64,000 nt of DNA from assembly GCF_030867145.1 (NCBI RefSeq), contig NC_134414.1, positions 23,306,810 through 23,370,809 of the forward strand. The letters are read 5' to 3'. This DNA is from Opisthocomus hoazin (taxonomy: Eukaryota > Chordata > Aves > Opisthocomiformes > Opisthocomidae). Under the pieces are notes generated by a model that did not search any database, had not been told where the DNA came from, and saw nothing but the letters and a program-made list of their open reading frames with translations. The position numbers were made by a program, and so were the translations under genes. Shown here piece by piece: positions 1 through 12,100 of this stretch; within the stretch, counting starts at the first letter, position 1, and each line of letters begins with the position of its first letter.

Positions 1-330
1 GCGGGGGGCACGGCCGCGACGTCTCCTCTCGCAGGACCAACACAGGCCTTGCCACGAACTCGAGGTGCTGGCAGCGCTGCCCTGGCGCCCGGTGAAAGGC
101 CGGCCCTGCGCGCTCGCCCTCGGGCTGCACCGAGAGGTAGCAGGCGGGGGTGGTCGGCCGCAGGACCCGGGGCAGGAGGGCGGCCTTTGCCGGGACGGGA
201 GCCTGCCCGTCGGGCCCGCTTCGGGGTGGGACGAGGCCGAGGTGTCAGCCCACCGTTAAAAGGGGCAGACCCTCTACATTACAGGGTAACCCGAGGTGTT
301 CAGGTGCCCCCCCGCTGGGTGAGCTGCCGG
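1..330. promoter_or_regulatory. Edge of a CpG-rich island at the window start
   Basis: The first ~330 bases are strongly GC- and CpG-rich and then switch to AT-rich DNA. This is the composition of a vertebrate CpG-island promoter or first exon. Several reading frames are open here only because GC-rich DNA has few stop codons; none gave a recognisable protein on either strand. In other vertebrates CRYL1 lies upstream of IFT88 on the opposite strand, so this could be its promoter, but that is synteny inference and no CRYL1 coding sequence was seen. Confidence 0.5.
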
Positions 331-2843
331 GGGAACTGAAGCACCTGGGAGAGACGGGGCCTCGGGATTCACAGCCGCCTTCGAGGCCGCAAAGACCCCA
401 TCGTGCTCCGGCCAGAGACTGCACCAGAATACAACAAACTCTGTTGCTCTCTATTTTTTTGACAAGCACACAAATGAATTCCAAAGTAAAGTTCAAATTT
501 GAAACTAATTCCGTGTTTTTTCACATTAAGCGAGGCCTTATTATTCTTAAAAATACTTATTGAATTCTGAATTAAATATTTTTGCTGTCCTTGGCTTTTG
601 TACAAAAACATGACATTACAATGTCAACATAATTCTTTAAGCTGCTCTGCAATATCTGCTGTTCCTATTGGCATGCCTCATTACTCATTCTTTCTAATTC
701 TGTGTCGTTCCTACTCATCTGCATACTGCTCCGTAATCATGCTGCATGTTCCTGAAAATAAACAAAAGTTAACATTTTAAATGCTTACTTGTCATCAAAG
801 ATTATATTACTGTACTCAGCATAGCTGAGAAATACTCTCAAGTTTTCTTGTGTTTCTGGCTTTCTGAAAAAAAATTAAGCTGAAAATTAATACATTTGTT
901 CCCAGAATAAACATTTCATAGTTAGTGATGAAATTCAGTGAACTTTTGTTTGGCTACTATTTCTTCTAGTTTTAAAAAAAAAAAAAAAAGAAGACCTACA
1001 TAGTCTCTCTGTAGATCTGCCCTCCTCACTAGCACTTTGCTAATTCCAGCCACATTCAACAAGGAGACTGAGATCTCAAAAGTATAAATTCCTAAAGGCT
1101 TCACGAAGACCACTCAATGGACAGCAAGTGGAAAATGAAACCAGTATCTCCTTGACTTCCTGACTTTCACACTACCCATCTAGCCCAAGACCTGCCAGTA
1201 GCTGGGAAATGCAGGTGGAGCCAAGTGGCCATAACCGGACCACAGGGAGATTTAAGGAAGGAGGACAGCAGCATGGAGGATGCCCGGCCATGACAGTTCT
1301 GCTGCTGATAGCTTGTGTAAGCTGGCATAGAAAACATTGGTTCATGATTTTAGCAAGTACCAATTTTACTCCTTTGAAAACTAATTCAAAATGGCATGAC
1401 TTGACATGTGTTAAAAACACAAAGACCTTTGCCTAGCCAAAACGTAACTGAACTGAAGCAATCAATGTATACTTATTTTGTGTACTCAAGTTTTTATCTC
1501 AAAGAAAAACAATGAAGTTCCTAGAACGTAAAACTAATGTCTTCTGGGCTTTGGATACATGGTTTTCAGAACAACTTCACCATCACTCCTATTCGGAAGT
1601 ACTTATCAGTTATTTTAATATTCTATGACCTCCCAAGATGTGTATTTGTACCTTAAATTGTCTTAAGCACTACCAGACTATTGGAGACAAAAGCCGTTAT
1701 GGGTAGACAAATGGATTCAGCAGAATTAAAAGTTCAGTTGAACTGTTCACGAGGCACTACTGCAGGGGTTTGAGAGCTAATCACAGCTGTGATAATAACA
1801 ATTACAGAGCCCTTAAGTTCCATTGGTGAACAAAACAAGGGGTCTGTGGTAATGAAATCTGAATTACGTTATTGCCATCTATATATTAGTGACAAAGCCA
1901 CACAGCTCTGCATTAGTTATTTGATTAAGGTATGCCCACAGCCATATTGCCCATTGTTTGTGACGACCAGATGCACTGGTGAGTCCAAACTGCCAGCACC
2001 TTAATAGATGAAAAGTGGAGACAAAGAATCATTTGCAAGAAGAAAGGGGATTATAGAGCATTAAATTCTGAGAAGTGTAGGTCAAGGGAAGAAAATGTGA
2101 TTTTTTTAAAAAAAACAAAATTTCATTGTGTGGTAGCACAGTAATTTTTAGGCCCAATACTTGCAGCCTCCAAGAGATAGTGATTCTCCTTGCTCTTCTG
2201 CATCTTAGATGGGAAGGAGCAAAGATACCCTAAACTGAGAAACATCAAAACCCTCTAACCAGTAACACAGTGAAAGGTGGTGAGCTCCTCTGGGGAATGA
2301 AAAGTAGGGCTTGTATGAGCAGCAGGAGAGGCCCAAGCAGAGCAAATACGCACTCACCAGTGTATGTATTCTTTCTTCTAAGTCCAACAGCAGTAGGAGC
2401 AGACTGGACTTGTCATGTTGGGGAGCTGCAATGTCGATCCCTCCATCTTTTTAGTCTCTGCTTCTACTGAGCATGCTCCTCTGCTGCCCCACGTGAGGAG
2501 CTGAAAGCTGCTACTGGCTGTGGAGAGGAGGTGGGTTTACTGCGGGGGAGGAGCAGGATGGTATAAAAGAGTTGTGGAATAAACAAGGGCAAGTTCCTGG
2601 CCATTACTGTGAGCCACAGTGTGGTGGAATATGAGGGAGATCTGAATGCGAGTTCCCTCTTGCAGAAAATGAAGGAATCGCATGCTTCTGAAATGCAGTG
2701 TCCTAGCCTGAGCTTTTGGCGTGGGATGAAAACAGAGGCATAGTTCACATTTGTTAAGTATTAGATTGGTTTAATGCATTACTTGCTTACCAGAGCAACC
2801 AGAAAGTACGTTTCTTTTGTAATGGACTATGGTACGTTGCCAC
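331..2843. other. Intergenic, AT-rich, no gene seen
   Basis: AT-rich sequence with only short chance reading frames. A poly-A run lies near 973-988. No recognisable exon, RNA gene or mobile element was found. Confidence 0.5.
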
Positions 2844-2940
2844 TATCACAGAATCACAGAATGGTAGGGGTTGGAAGGGACCTCTGTGGGTCATCTAGTC
2901 CAACCCCCCTGCCAAAGCAGGGTCACCTACAGCAGGCTGT
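2844..2940 (-). mobile_element. CR1 LINE 3'-end fragment
   Basis: The sequence starts with the reverse complement of the CR1 terminal octamer repeat (ATCACAGAATCACAGAAT). It continues with the hallmark GGTTGGAAGGGACCTCTG and the 'tcatctagtccaacccc' block. It is a severely 5'-truncated copy lying antisense to IFT88. Confidence 0.93.
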
Positions 2941-5900
2941 TTGATGTCGTGGTTTAACATTCAAAAAACATGATGTGTTCAAATGATAGCTTTAATTTAA
3001 TAACTTTATTCATGTTCTGTAGAGCTCTAGCTAATAGTTTGCATAGTGTAATTATAACCAGTAATTATATTAAAATTATGCTACAATTAAAATTATAATT
3101 TGAGTTATTGCTAGTAGTTTGTGCAGTTAATTTAGGTGGTCTTGCACAGTGCAAATCTGCACAGATGCAAATTTGCATCTTCTGATGCAAATACTACCAA
3201 TATTGCTAAAATGCTTAAAGAAGGTATCTGCATGAATCAGAAAGTAAATGCTAATAAAATAGATATTACAAAAACATGATTTGCCAAAACTAGATGAAAT
3301 TATATCCTTTAGTAGTAGAAATACCTATTAACATAATTTTCCTGTTGCAAATGTCTTTTAAGCCCAAACTACAACATATATTCATAGCATATGTTATTCA
3401 TAATGAGGTTCTTCCATTCATTTTGTTTCAAATTGTACATAAATTGATTTCTTTACTTGCTTTACTAAATACAGGCTATATAGTAAATTGATGTTTAGAG
3501 CAGAACTATACCAAATATTTTCCACCTTTAGAACTGTTCTAAAATAGGTCTTTTAGAAACTTTCAATATAACTCTATAAAATATTTTTACCTAATTAACT
3601 CCTCAATAAGTACCTAACCGGAAAACATTCTGATCCTTGAACTTATCAGTACAACAAGAATAGTTCTATAAGCTTTATTTTCTAACTGTAATTCTCTTAA
3701 CATATTTTATATATGTTTATGCGCACCAAGTCAGAGATCACAAATACAAAACTGATTTTTAAATCTCCTTCAAGAGACAAAAGGCTTCTTACTATTTGTA
3801 TGTTAGGAAACGTTACCTGGAAGAACTTTATGTTAAAAAGTGCTATAAAGGCGTGCTTTTAACAGCATAGAAATAATGAGCTAATATATAAAGATTTTAT
3901 ACACCCATACTGTTCACACATATTGCATGTTATTTTCCTCTGCTATCAAGTGTATCTGTTGATGAGATAAATGAACCCAGAGTATCAAGGCTGTAACAGA
4001 CTAGTCAGCAAAATACTAAACAGCTGAAGTTTGAATTTTGAAGTATAAGAGCATGACCTGAGGCTTTAACTTTTTACTTGTCTTTAAAATAATTTTGTTA
4101 CCATTAAGTTCAATTATCATTCAAGTCTTACATTTTTAACTAAAAAGAGAGTATTTTGAAAGGTGAAGTATCAGAAAGGCTTCAATTTTAAACGCATTTT
4201 GTATTTTCTTTCCCGTTGGTAATTTTTAGAGGTATGCCGGCAAGATCTGTTAGTTCCCAGAGGAGTTAAACGCAGCTTCACTGTCTGTGGCAGTTGAGCT
4301 AGCTGAGGGGTCTCGGCATGACAGCAGAAAATTCTGAACACATGGTCAGTCTAGAATTCAATACTAGAAAATTACATATTAAAGATTATAATGGGAGAAT
4401 TACTTTTTCTATTCAGATAATCTTCTAAAAACACCCATTAGTGGCTGATCAGACGAACAGTTAAACTGCCAGCGCAAGGGTAAGGTACACACCAGCAGTG
4501 ATTATAGCAGGCAGACGGTGACCAGTAACCCCTGAACCCAAGCTAGCAGGTCCTGCAACAGTTTGTCCGAGTCCTTATTTGCAATGTTACTGCTGCAAAA
4601 AGGCAGATACACCATCTATTGAAAGGCAAACAAATTCATGATGTTTGAAAGTATAGTTTCGTGGTCTCCTTAATCTGCCATAGATTTTCACTGCATTTAT
4701 TGCATCAGGTACTTGATGTCTTGAAAGGTAACTGTGCAAAACCCTGATCAGATCTGCAGTTGCTTCAGCTGCACAAGCATCCAGCTCAGTGCCAGTCAGA
4801 GGAATGAAAATCAGAAGGTGGGAAAAGAATGGGACAACTTTATTTAGTGACAGTGCTGGCTTAATTCAACTTAAAATGATCAGGAATTTACAGCAGGCAG
4901 TGCATTGCTTGGGCTATATACCATATTTTTCTTTGGGCAGCTTCACATTCCAGTTTGCCCTCTGGATTTAGCCAAAACCAGTAAAGATTATTACATCATA
5001 TGGGTTTCTCCCTGTAGCATGATCTTGTTAGAAGATGTCTCGTAATCACAACCCATGAGTAAGGTCCTGTGTTGCCACAAAGGATCCTAAGATTTTTGGA
5101 GTTTGTGTTAAATCTTCATGCATTAACGTCTATTTATACTTTATAGCACCAGGAAAAAAATAACTGTAGATTAACACAACTTTTAGAAACATAAATAGAG
5201 TGTGTTGAGACTCTCATGTTGTCATGAGTACATCACAAGTAGTAGCTAGACTGGGAGGCCTAAGGAGCTGCACCAGGGAGCATTCCCAAGCTGCTGGCCC
5301 CTGGTGCACACTCCGGCAGTGGGGGCAACGTGCAGCAGTGCCAGGGGCTGGACCAAGCACTGGAGCTGACTGTCTCTGGGGTTTAAACAGCCCATTATAG
5401 CATCCCAAACAATTCCCGGTATGGTCAGGGACCATACAGGCCAGGGACCACTTCCAATAGCTGGTTTGAATGTGTACACCCTATTTTGGAGGGTAAGAAA
5501 GTTTGATAACATGAACATGGTCAGACTGCAGTGGTGCTGCAGCACTGTTTAATTTACGAGATTGATGCACTGCCTGCTTATCACGGTGCCGTCTGTCCAC
5601 TGCCCTAGATAACTGGGCTGCAACATCAGAATATGCTAGGCACCAGTATGCCCAGGACCCCGGTACAGACAAGCTGGGTAGCAGAGCTAGGGCTCATGAC
5701 GCAGAATGTACCTGCTGCTCGGGTACATATGAATGTGTCCGGGGACAGTCACAAAAATCTGAAAATTATAGGCTCAATCATATATGAGGAATCACAGGCA
5801 GAAAAGGAGGGCTAGAAATTTACATATATTTCTGGTGCTGCGGTTCATAATATGTGGTAAAAATTTTTCCCAGCTGAAGTCTGTTATTCTGCAAAATTCT

Positions 5901-6939
5901 TGTATTCCAGAAGCTTCGGGTATAAAGATTCTCATGTCCAGAGGTCTCAAGTCTGAAGTTTCAGTGTGAAAGTGGTTCATTGCTGGAACGTGAACAGGTT
6001 AATGCAAGAAGTGATAATGTCTTAATAATTCTTTGTTATCTTTGTTTCTCTTGTTGGGAGCCGAAGTAGAAAGACCTTTCACTCATATCCTCTGTGCCTT
6101 ATCTTTTCAGAAAGGACTTTGAGGCTAAAAGAAGGTGAGCAGCAGAAAGCCCTGACATTGCATAATGCTCACAAACCCTGGCCATAAAAAGCATGTTCAG
6201 ACTGACTCTGCACTGTAAATATACCGTGTGTAAATGTACCGTACAGTCTTTGCAGCTTTTGTATGCCATTAGCATAAGGCAGGAGGGGTAGGTTACAATT
6301 GGCCTCATAAAATATTTTCTCTCTCAAAAATACTGTAGGCGTGTTGAGAGATTCCTGCTCTATTCTGTTTCCCATTTAGGCATGGGAAGCTTTCCCCAGG
6401 GTGTAACGATTTGCTGTGGGCAAATCAGCTAATGCTTGTCAGGGTTTCCAAAATACCAACTAAGAGAAAGTAGTGACAGTGGTAGTAGGAATTACTTTTT
6501 TCTGTGACATTGAGGTCTTTAATTTTTTATTTTGTTTCAGAGACTATGGCAGAAGGGAAGCTTTACCGACTTATTTTATTGAGCCTTTCAGTTTTGAGAG
6601 CAGATTTCTCAGCTCACAGGAAGAAACAGTGCAGCTGAGTGCCCGAAGAGCGAGCGGTGACTGATGAGGTCTCTGCCTGGAGCTGCCAGCCGCTGCTTGG
6701 GCCTGCCGGTGGGGCCCGGCCACGATCCAGAGAGCACAGGCCAGCAATAGCCTGGAGCTCGAGAGACATGCTAAGGCATGCGCTGTGAGGAGGGGCTCTC
6801 AGCTGTGGGACTTTACCATAGTAGATTTGCTTTTCTCTCACGATAGCATAGCTATAGCATAAAATACCAATTTTCACCATAAAATGACAGCAGGTTGGCT
6901 TTGCTCTTGGGAAGAGACACAAATAAACAAGGTATAAGG
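2941..6939. other. Intergenic, no gene seen
   Basis: Mostly AT-rich, with a slightly more GC-rich patch at about 5240-5460. Only short reading frames occur, none resembling a known protein, and no repeat family was recognised by eye. Confidence 0.45.
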
Positions 6940-6992
6940 ATGGGAGAGATGTCTTGAGGTCCCTTCCAGCCTGAATTATTCTGATCCTGTAA
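6940..6992 (+). mobile_element. Decayed CR1 3' tail
   Basis: The segment 'gaggtcccttccagcctgaa' followed by 'ttattctgatcctgtaatcctgt' resembles the CR1 3' UTR and its terminal ATTCTATG-type repeats with several substitutions. It is an old, short plus-strand fragment. Confidence 0.55.
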
Positions 6993-7939
6993 TCCTGTAC
7001 TCCTTGTTGTGCAGAAGTCTAGAATTTTTCCCCTGAATTTTAATTGCTCTCTATTTGATGTTTCAGAAACACTAACTCATTTATCCTAATAATTTACCCT
7101 TTGAAGTCGGTAAATATTATCCACGTCACAGACCTTTACTTGCACACACCAAAGCAATGTCTGGCAGACAACGGACCTTGTTTCCATTTACGCTTTCCTT
7201 ATCCCGTGGACGAAAGGAAGGCAGTCTGCCCGGGTGCCGTCCTTTGCAGGGGTTGTGTGTTCCTCTTCCAGGAGATGCGGAGAGTATAGGCGGAAACAAA
7301 ACTTGTTTGTGTGTTCATCTGTGACACAGCTTTTACTCCTTAGCGCGCAGGCTCCCAGCTTGGAGATACACACGACCTAACTCAGGAAACAAAGTGTGTG
7401 TTTAAATGTTTGCAGGCTCAGTTCAGAGGAAGTATTAGAACAAGCAAAAGGTTAAATGTAGTTCGCGTTTAGCTCTAGCTCAGCGATCAACACTAATCCT
7501 CTTGAAAAATCGGTCCGGCAGTGTTCAGAGCAGCAGTTTCCCATCTCAAAGACGGTCACGTGCGGGTTTGCGTGGGTTCCTCCCCGCAGTTCTGCGTTTC
7601 AGAGGACGGAATTTCCTTGCTGTTTCAACTGCGGTCGGCTTTCCTTTTATAACCCCGAGACTAAGCACGCCCCAGCCGATGCCGGCAGGGAGCGGAGGGG
7701 CAGCTCTGGCAGCCGAGCGGAAGAATGCGGGAGCAGCCCTGGCCCCTCCGGCCCCCCCGCTGTGCCCTCCCGCCGCCATTTGCCGCGGGCACGTCCCCTC
7801 ACGGCACGCGACGCCCACACGGGGCCTCGGGCCTCGGCAGCTGCTCTGCGCGTGCGCCGGGCCCGCGCGCGGGCGGTGCCGTGAGCCGCGCTCCTCCCGC
7901 CAGCCGGGCGCGGTGCATTATGGGACCGGGTCTGCCCGC

Positions 7940-7954
7940 GTCGCCCTTAGCAAC
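7940..7954 (+). promoter_or_regulatory. X-box (RFX transcription factor site)
   Basis: GTCGCC-CTT-AGCAAC matches the X-box consensus GTNRCC-(1-3 nt)-RGYAAC at all defined positions with a 3-nt spacer. RFX2/3-type factors bind such imperfect inverted repeats close upstream of ciliary gene starts, and IFT88 and its worm orthologue osm-5 are classic RFX targets. The position in the CpG island fits a functional site. Binding itself is inferred. Confidence 0.72.
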
Positions 7955-7959
7955 GCGGC

Positions 7960-8161
7960 CCGGGCCGGGCCCGGCGGCCTCCGCCACCCTCGGTGCAGGG
8001 GTAGCGGGCCCGGGCGACTGGAGGGCAGGCCGCGTGTGCTGCGTCGGCACCGCCGCGTTGGTTCCCCGAGCCTTTCGCAGACCTGCCGTCCGCCGTGCCC
8101 GCGAGAAGGCGGAGGCGGCCCGGGGCGCGTCGCCGCCGCACCCCCCAGCTTCGGGCGTGGG
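7960..8161 (+). other. IFT88: Putative non-coding first exon of IFT88
   Basis: The first coding exon has a clean 3' splice site just before its ATG, so an upstream 5' UTR exon must exist. The best donor in the CpG island downstream of the X-box is GG|GTGAGG at 8162. The left boundary is a guess; other donors, for example AAG|GTGAAT near 8440, cannot be excluded. Confidence 0.35.
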
Positions 8162-9048
8162 GTGAGGAAACCCGCAAAAAGCAGCGATTCGTGACACCGC
8201 GTACGGCTTAGAGGAGGCCCCAGCCGAGCGGGGAGCAGCGGGGGGGCATCCTCCGGCTGGAGAGGAACCGGCCCGCCCCGGGGAGAGCAGCGCTTCGTCC
8301 TGGCCAGGGCTTGCTGGCTAAACTGCGTGTGTTTCGTGTGACAGCTGCCATCAGGTGTTCGGCTCTTCAGGTGTTTATGAAAGCGGGTGACCAGGCAAAG
8401 GGAGACCTCCGTAGTGTCCTCGGCGAGGGAAAGACCGCAAGGTGAATGCAGCCGCATTAGACGCTGAGGTATTTGTGAAGAAAGACGTTAGAAGCCAGTC
8501 TTCCTTAATGCTAGTTTTGAAAACTGCTTGAATTGAAAAGGCAAAAAGATGTAAAGAATGTTGCGTGTAGAGAATAGCTGTGGCTGTGCTGATATAAGGT
8601 GAAGGAAGGAAGGAAGATTTGAAGTTAGAAGAGATATCTTTTGTTGGACTGACAACATGGTTTGACCTAATAAAGGCAAATTTTGGAATATGAGAGAATT
8701 ATCTTAAACCTGAATTATCTGAGAATGTAAAGATACCATTCTAAAAGTGATACAGTTACTTGTTATGATTGTTTAGTTTTAATGATAAATATGTTTAAAA
8801 CAGTTTCCTTGACTGGTATAAATACCTAACAAAATCTAGTTCTAAGAAACGGTGCATTTAATATTGTTTACAGGTGAACCTTAGTTTTTATGACTAATCA
8901 TAGCTTATTTTTAATTTCAAAGACAGCAATTAAAAACTAATATTAAATTGGAGCTCTTTTGAACTTGTAAACCTTATTTATATTTTACATTTTTAAAGAT
9001 TTACGTGAAATCACTGAGATAATATTTGTCATATTAAATGTTTCACAG
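8162..9048 (+). other. IFT88: Putative intron 1
   Basis: GC-rich at first, then AT-rich, ending in the acceptor TTTCACAG at 9041-9048. Nothing else was recognised. A start corresponding to the longer mammalian isoform, which adds about nine residues before MMQN, was not found. Confidence 0.4.
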
Positions 9049-9142
9049 CAAAATGATGCAAAATGTGCATCTGGCTCCTGAGGCTGATGAAGATGATCTT
9101 TATTCTGGCTACAATGATTATAATCCCACGTTTGACATGGAG
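9049..9142 (+). CDS. IFT88: IFT88 coding exon 1 (residues 1-30)
   Basis: Acceptor TTTCACAG, donor GAG|GTAAAA. Translation starts at 9053 with two successive methionines ([20 protein letters not shown]...), the conserved vertebrate IFT88 N-terminus with its acidic [14 protein letters not shown] stretch. The first ATG has A at -3. The intron after it is phase 0. Confidence 0.95.
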
Positions 9143-12100
9143 GTAAAAATATTTGCTGTTTCCCACCTTTCCCATACATAGGATTTTAACTTCTAAGTAC
9201 AAGAGAAGAACATGCGGGCACAGTAATGTGCAAGCGTGCTACCGCTTTGAAGTGAGATTTTATTTATTTAGCAAGAAATTATATAAAGTTTCACCGGGAT
9301 CTTTTTGAGTAGTTATTTCTTTGATAGTTTTCTGTTCGAACAAAATACTTGTGTGCGTCTCATAGCAGATCTAATGTGCTGTAATGGTTAGAATTTGTGA
9401 AGTATAAAATCTTAGTTTTTTTGAAGGCCAGATTCACATTCATGCACATTCAGTTTGGTGTTTCTCAGACAGTGTGCAGCAGCAAGTTTTCTGACAAAAG
9501 AGGCTACTTACTGGTCAATAGGTCATTGATCTCTTACTGTGCTGCAGCTAAAGGAGGTAACAGGAGTCCTGCAGATCTCTGCAATCGGTAGAGCATCTGG
9601 AATGACTTACGGTAACCCTGCAGACCACTTTCTGGTAACTGCTCGTGTAGTGGAATTGGAACGACAGAGGGGGTCATTTAGTCCAAACCTGCTACCCTGC
9701 TCAAGGCAGGGCCAGCATTGCAAGACTTGGTGCCTTGTGTGAAATCCCAGTGCCACATTCATGGGAGTTGCAGCGTGACCTTATAGACACGAGATGTCTT
9801 AATGTATTGGCATGACAGGCATTAATGGTAAACTTTGGAAATAGTGCTAGTAGTAAGCTTTTGGACAGAAATAGAATTTCATGTTGTATTTTCTCACTAA
9901 AGCTCTGCTTCCTCAGTGTATTTTTATTTTCTAGAGAATAATGAGTTTTTACATTTCCTAATCAATGCCAAAAAAGATAGACCAAATAATGTAATCATTA
10001 TTTATTGTCAGTAAAACCTGTCATTCAGTTAACTTCAAGTCAAGTATTTTTGGAAGAATAATTGGTTTTTTACCTATCTGATATCAGTCATCCTAAGGTT
10101 CTGGAATTGTGGCTTTGGGTGTTGTGGTTTTAAAAGGGTTGATATTTTTATTTTATCTTTCCTAGGATTTAGAAAATGATGTAGCTTTTCAACAGGCAGC
10201 AAGAACAAGTCATGGTAGAAGACCCCCTGTAAGTATCTTTTGAAATACTTTGCAATAATGTAGATCACGTCTAGAGCCCTAGCTCTAATTTTGGCATGGG
10301 TACAAACTTAACTTATGAATCTCTTATCTTTTTTTGTGTGCTGCTAACATGAAGATACAGACTTTAGTTATATATATGAAAAATAAGGAAAAAATTAGCA
10401 GAGCACAAATTCCATTAAGTTCTAGAGTTAAGCTGGAGCAAACAACGAACATGGGTTGGAAATGTGTATTCTTGTTTGGTAAAATGAGATAAAACTATGT
10501 TAAAGAGCAAAATGACATATACTGAAAGGACTTTGTTTAATATTCTACACATAGAATTACTCGCTCTGATATACAAGGTGGAAATACATACTAGACAGTG
10601 GGATTTAGAAAACCATGTGTTATTGTTCTGATCTTTTTTTTCTCGATATTCATGTAATTTAATTTTCTTACTTTCATTTAGCTGTGACTTAATCTTATAT
10701 CAGTTTTCAAAATTTATAAATATAAAGTTGGCACCTGCACCTTAAAAATACGTACTATATGTCTAAAGAGGAGCTGGAACTGTCTCATTAATGTTACTTC
10801 TTTGCCAGAATAATGTGGTTCTACAATGAGAATCCTTTCTATAACAATTGCAGCATTATTTCTATGGATTCACTATAGAAACTATATGGAAAGACTGTTA
10901 ATTAACACATATGGTTGTTAATTGGTGTGGGGTTTTTTGTATTTTTGGTTTTGTGTTGGTTTTTTTTTTTCCCACCCAGTTGACAGGCAAAATTCCTGGT
11001 ACATCAGCTTCAAGACCTTTAGCTACTGGATTTGGGGTATGTTTTTGTTCTGTTGTATTATTACTGAAAATAAGGCATTCACTAAAAAATAAATTCACCG
11101 TTTAATCCCTTGTATAAAGTGAGCTCTTTCTGTCTAAGTATTTCCTTCCAGTGAACTACATGTATTCATTAATTTTAATTAATTCACAACTCCGCACTTG
11201 ATCGAGGCATGCTTACTGATATATTTATTTTCTTTTTCTCCCAAACCATACTGCAAATCAACTTCTGTACTGCACAAGGCAGTAGATTCCAAGGTATTAA
11301 CCTGATTTTCTTGCAGGGGGAGCCGAATGGGTTGTTATTTGGTCTTGGGAAAGTTTTCTGAAAGTGAAGGTGAAATCAAGTCATAAAAAATACGGGCTTT
11401 CAAATCACCTCTAGTTTAATCAGAAAAAGTTGGTTGTATTCTTTGGTATACTTAACCTATTGTAACTCATAAATTACTATGTATTCTATGGAAACAGGAG
11501 TTATACACTAGTGATGTATCCACTGTCTGCTTATCCGAATAACTCTGCAACCTGTTAGCCTGTCTTAGTCAAATTTGAAAAGACAGTGCTCTTAAAACTT
11601 ACAGGAACTTTGTATCTATGACAAGTGAAGAAGGCAGATCACATTGCTTTAGATCTCTTATGCAAGTTAGCTGGGTAACAATTTCAAGAACACCTAAATT
11701 CTAAGTCATTGAAATACAGCCTTTACTCTGAACCTGCTGTTACCTGCTCTGGATATATTCCTTTTGAGACTGCTTTTTCTTAGCAGTTGTATTTGCAGTT
11801 GTTTAGTACAGTACCATGCTGTGACAGGAAAAGCTATCTGGTTGAAGGAGTGCACAAAAAGGCGCTTCCTAAGGATAATAAAGATTGAGATGTTTATCTG
11901 CGTGAGTAGAGCTAGAAACCTCCAAAACATCATGCAGTCCACAGCAGTACCCGTTTCACTCTGTAGACTTGCTTCTCCTATGCTGCAGTCCTTGTTAATG
12001 TAGACTGAGCTTTAGCAGAAAAAATAAAAAACAGTCATAATGTGTGATGGATAATGGGTGAAGTAGTAAAACATAGGCTTCTGAGTGGGGATTAGGGGAA

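Larger units (their letters stand above)
7480..8320 (+). promoter_or_regulatory. IFT88: CpG-island promoter of IFT88
   Basis: A dense GC/CpG-rich block about 0.7-1.6 kb upstream of the first IFT88 coding exon, flanked by AT-rich DNA. No TATA box is evident, as expected for a housekeeping or ciliary CpG-island promoter. It contains an RFX X-box match (7940-7954) and a 'TGCATTATGGGA' element (7914-7925) that loosely recalls the ZNF143-type promoter motif. Long open frames on both strands across this block are side effects of GC content. The transcription start is not determined by the sequence. Confidence 0.8.

Noticed and set aside
49..563. Open frames in the GC-rich first 560 bases
   Set aside because: Same composition effect, with no recognisable domain; kept only as a CpG-island edge.
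7502..8457. Long overlapping open frames on both strands in the CpG island (up to 230 codons)
   Set aside because: They are rich in Arg/Ala/Pro/Gly, overlap in several frames and match no protein; they result from GC-rich DNA with few stops.
8320..9048. Search for an upstream exon encoding the longer mammalian N-terminus before MMQN
   Set aside because: No matching codons with splice sites were found, so the start was placed at 9053.
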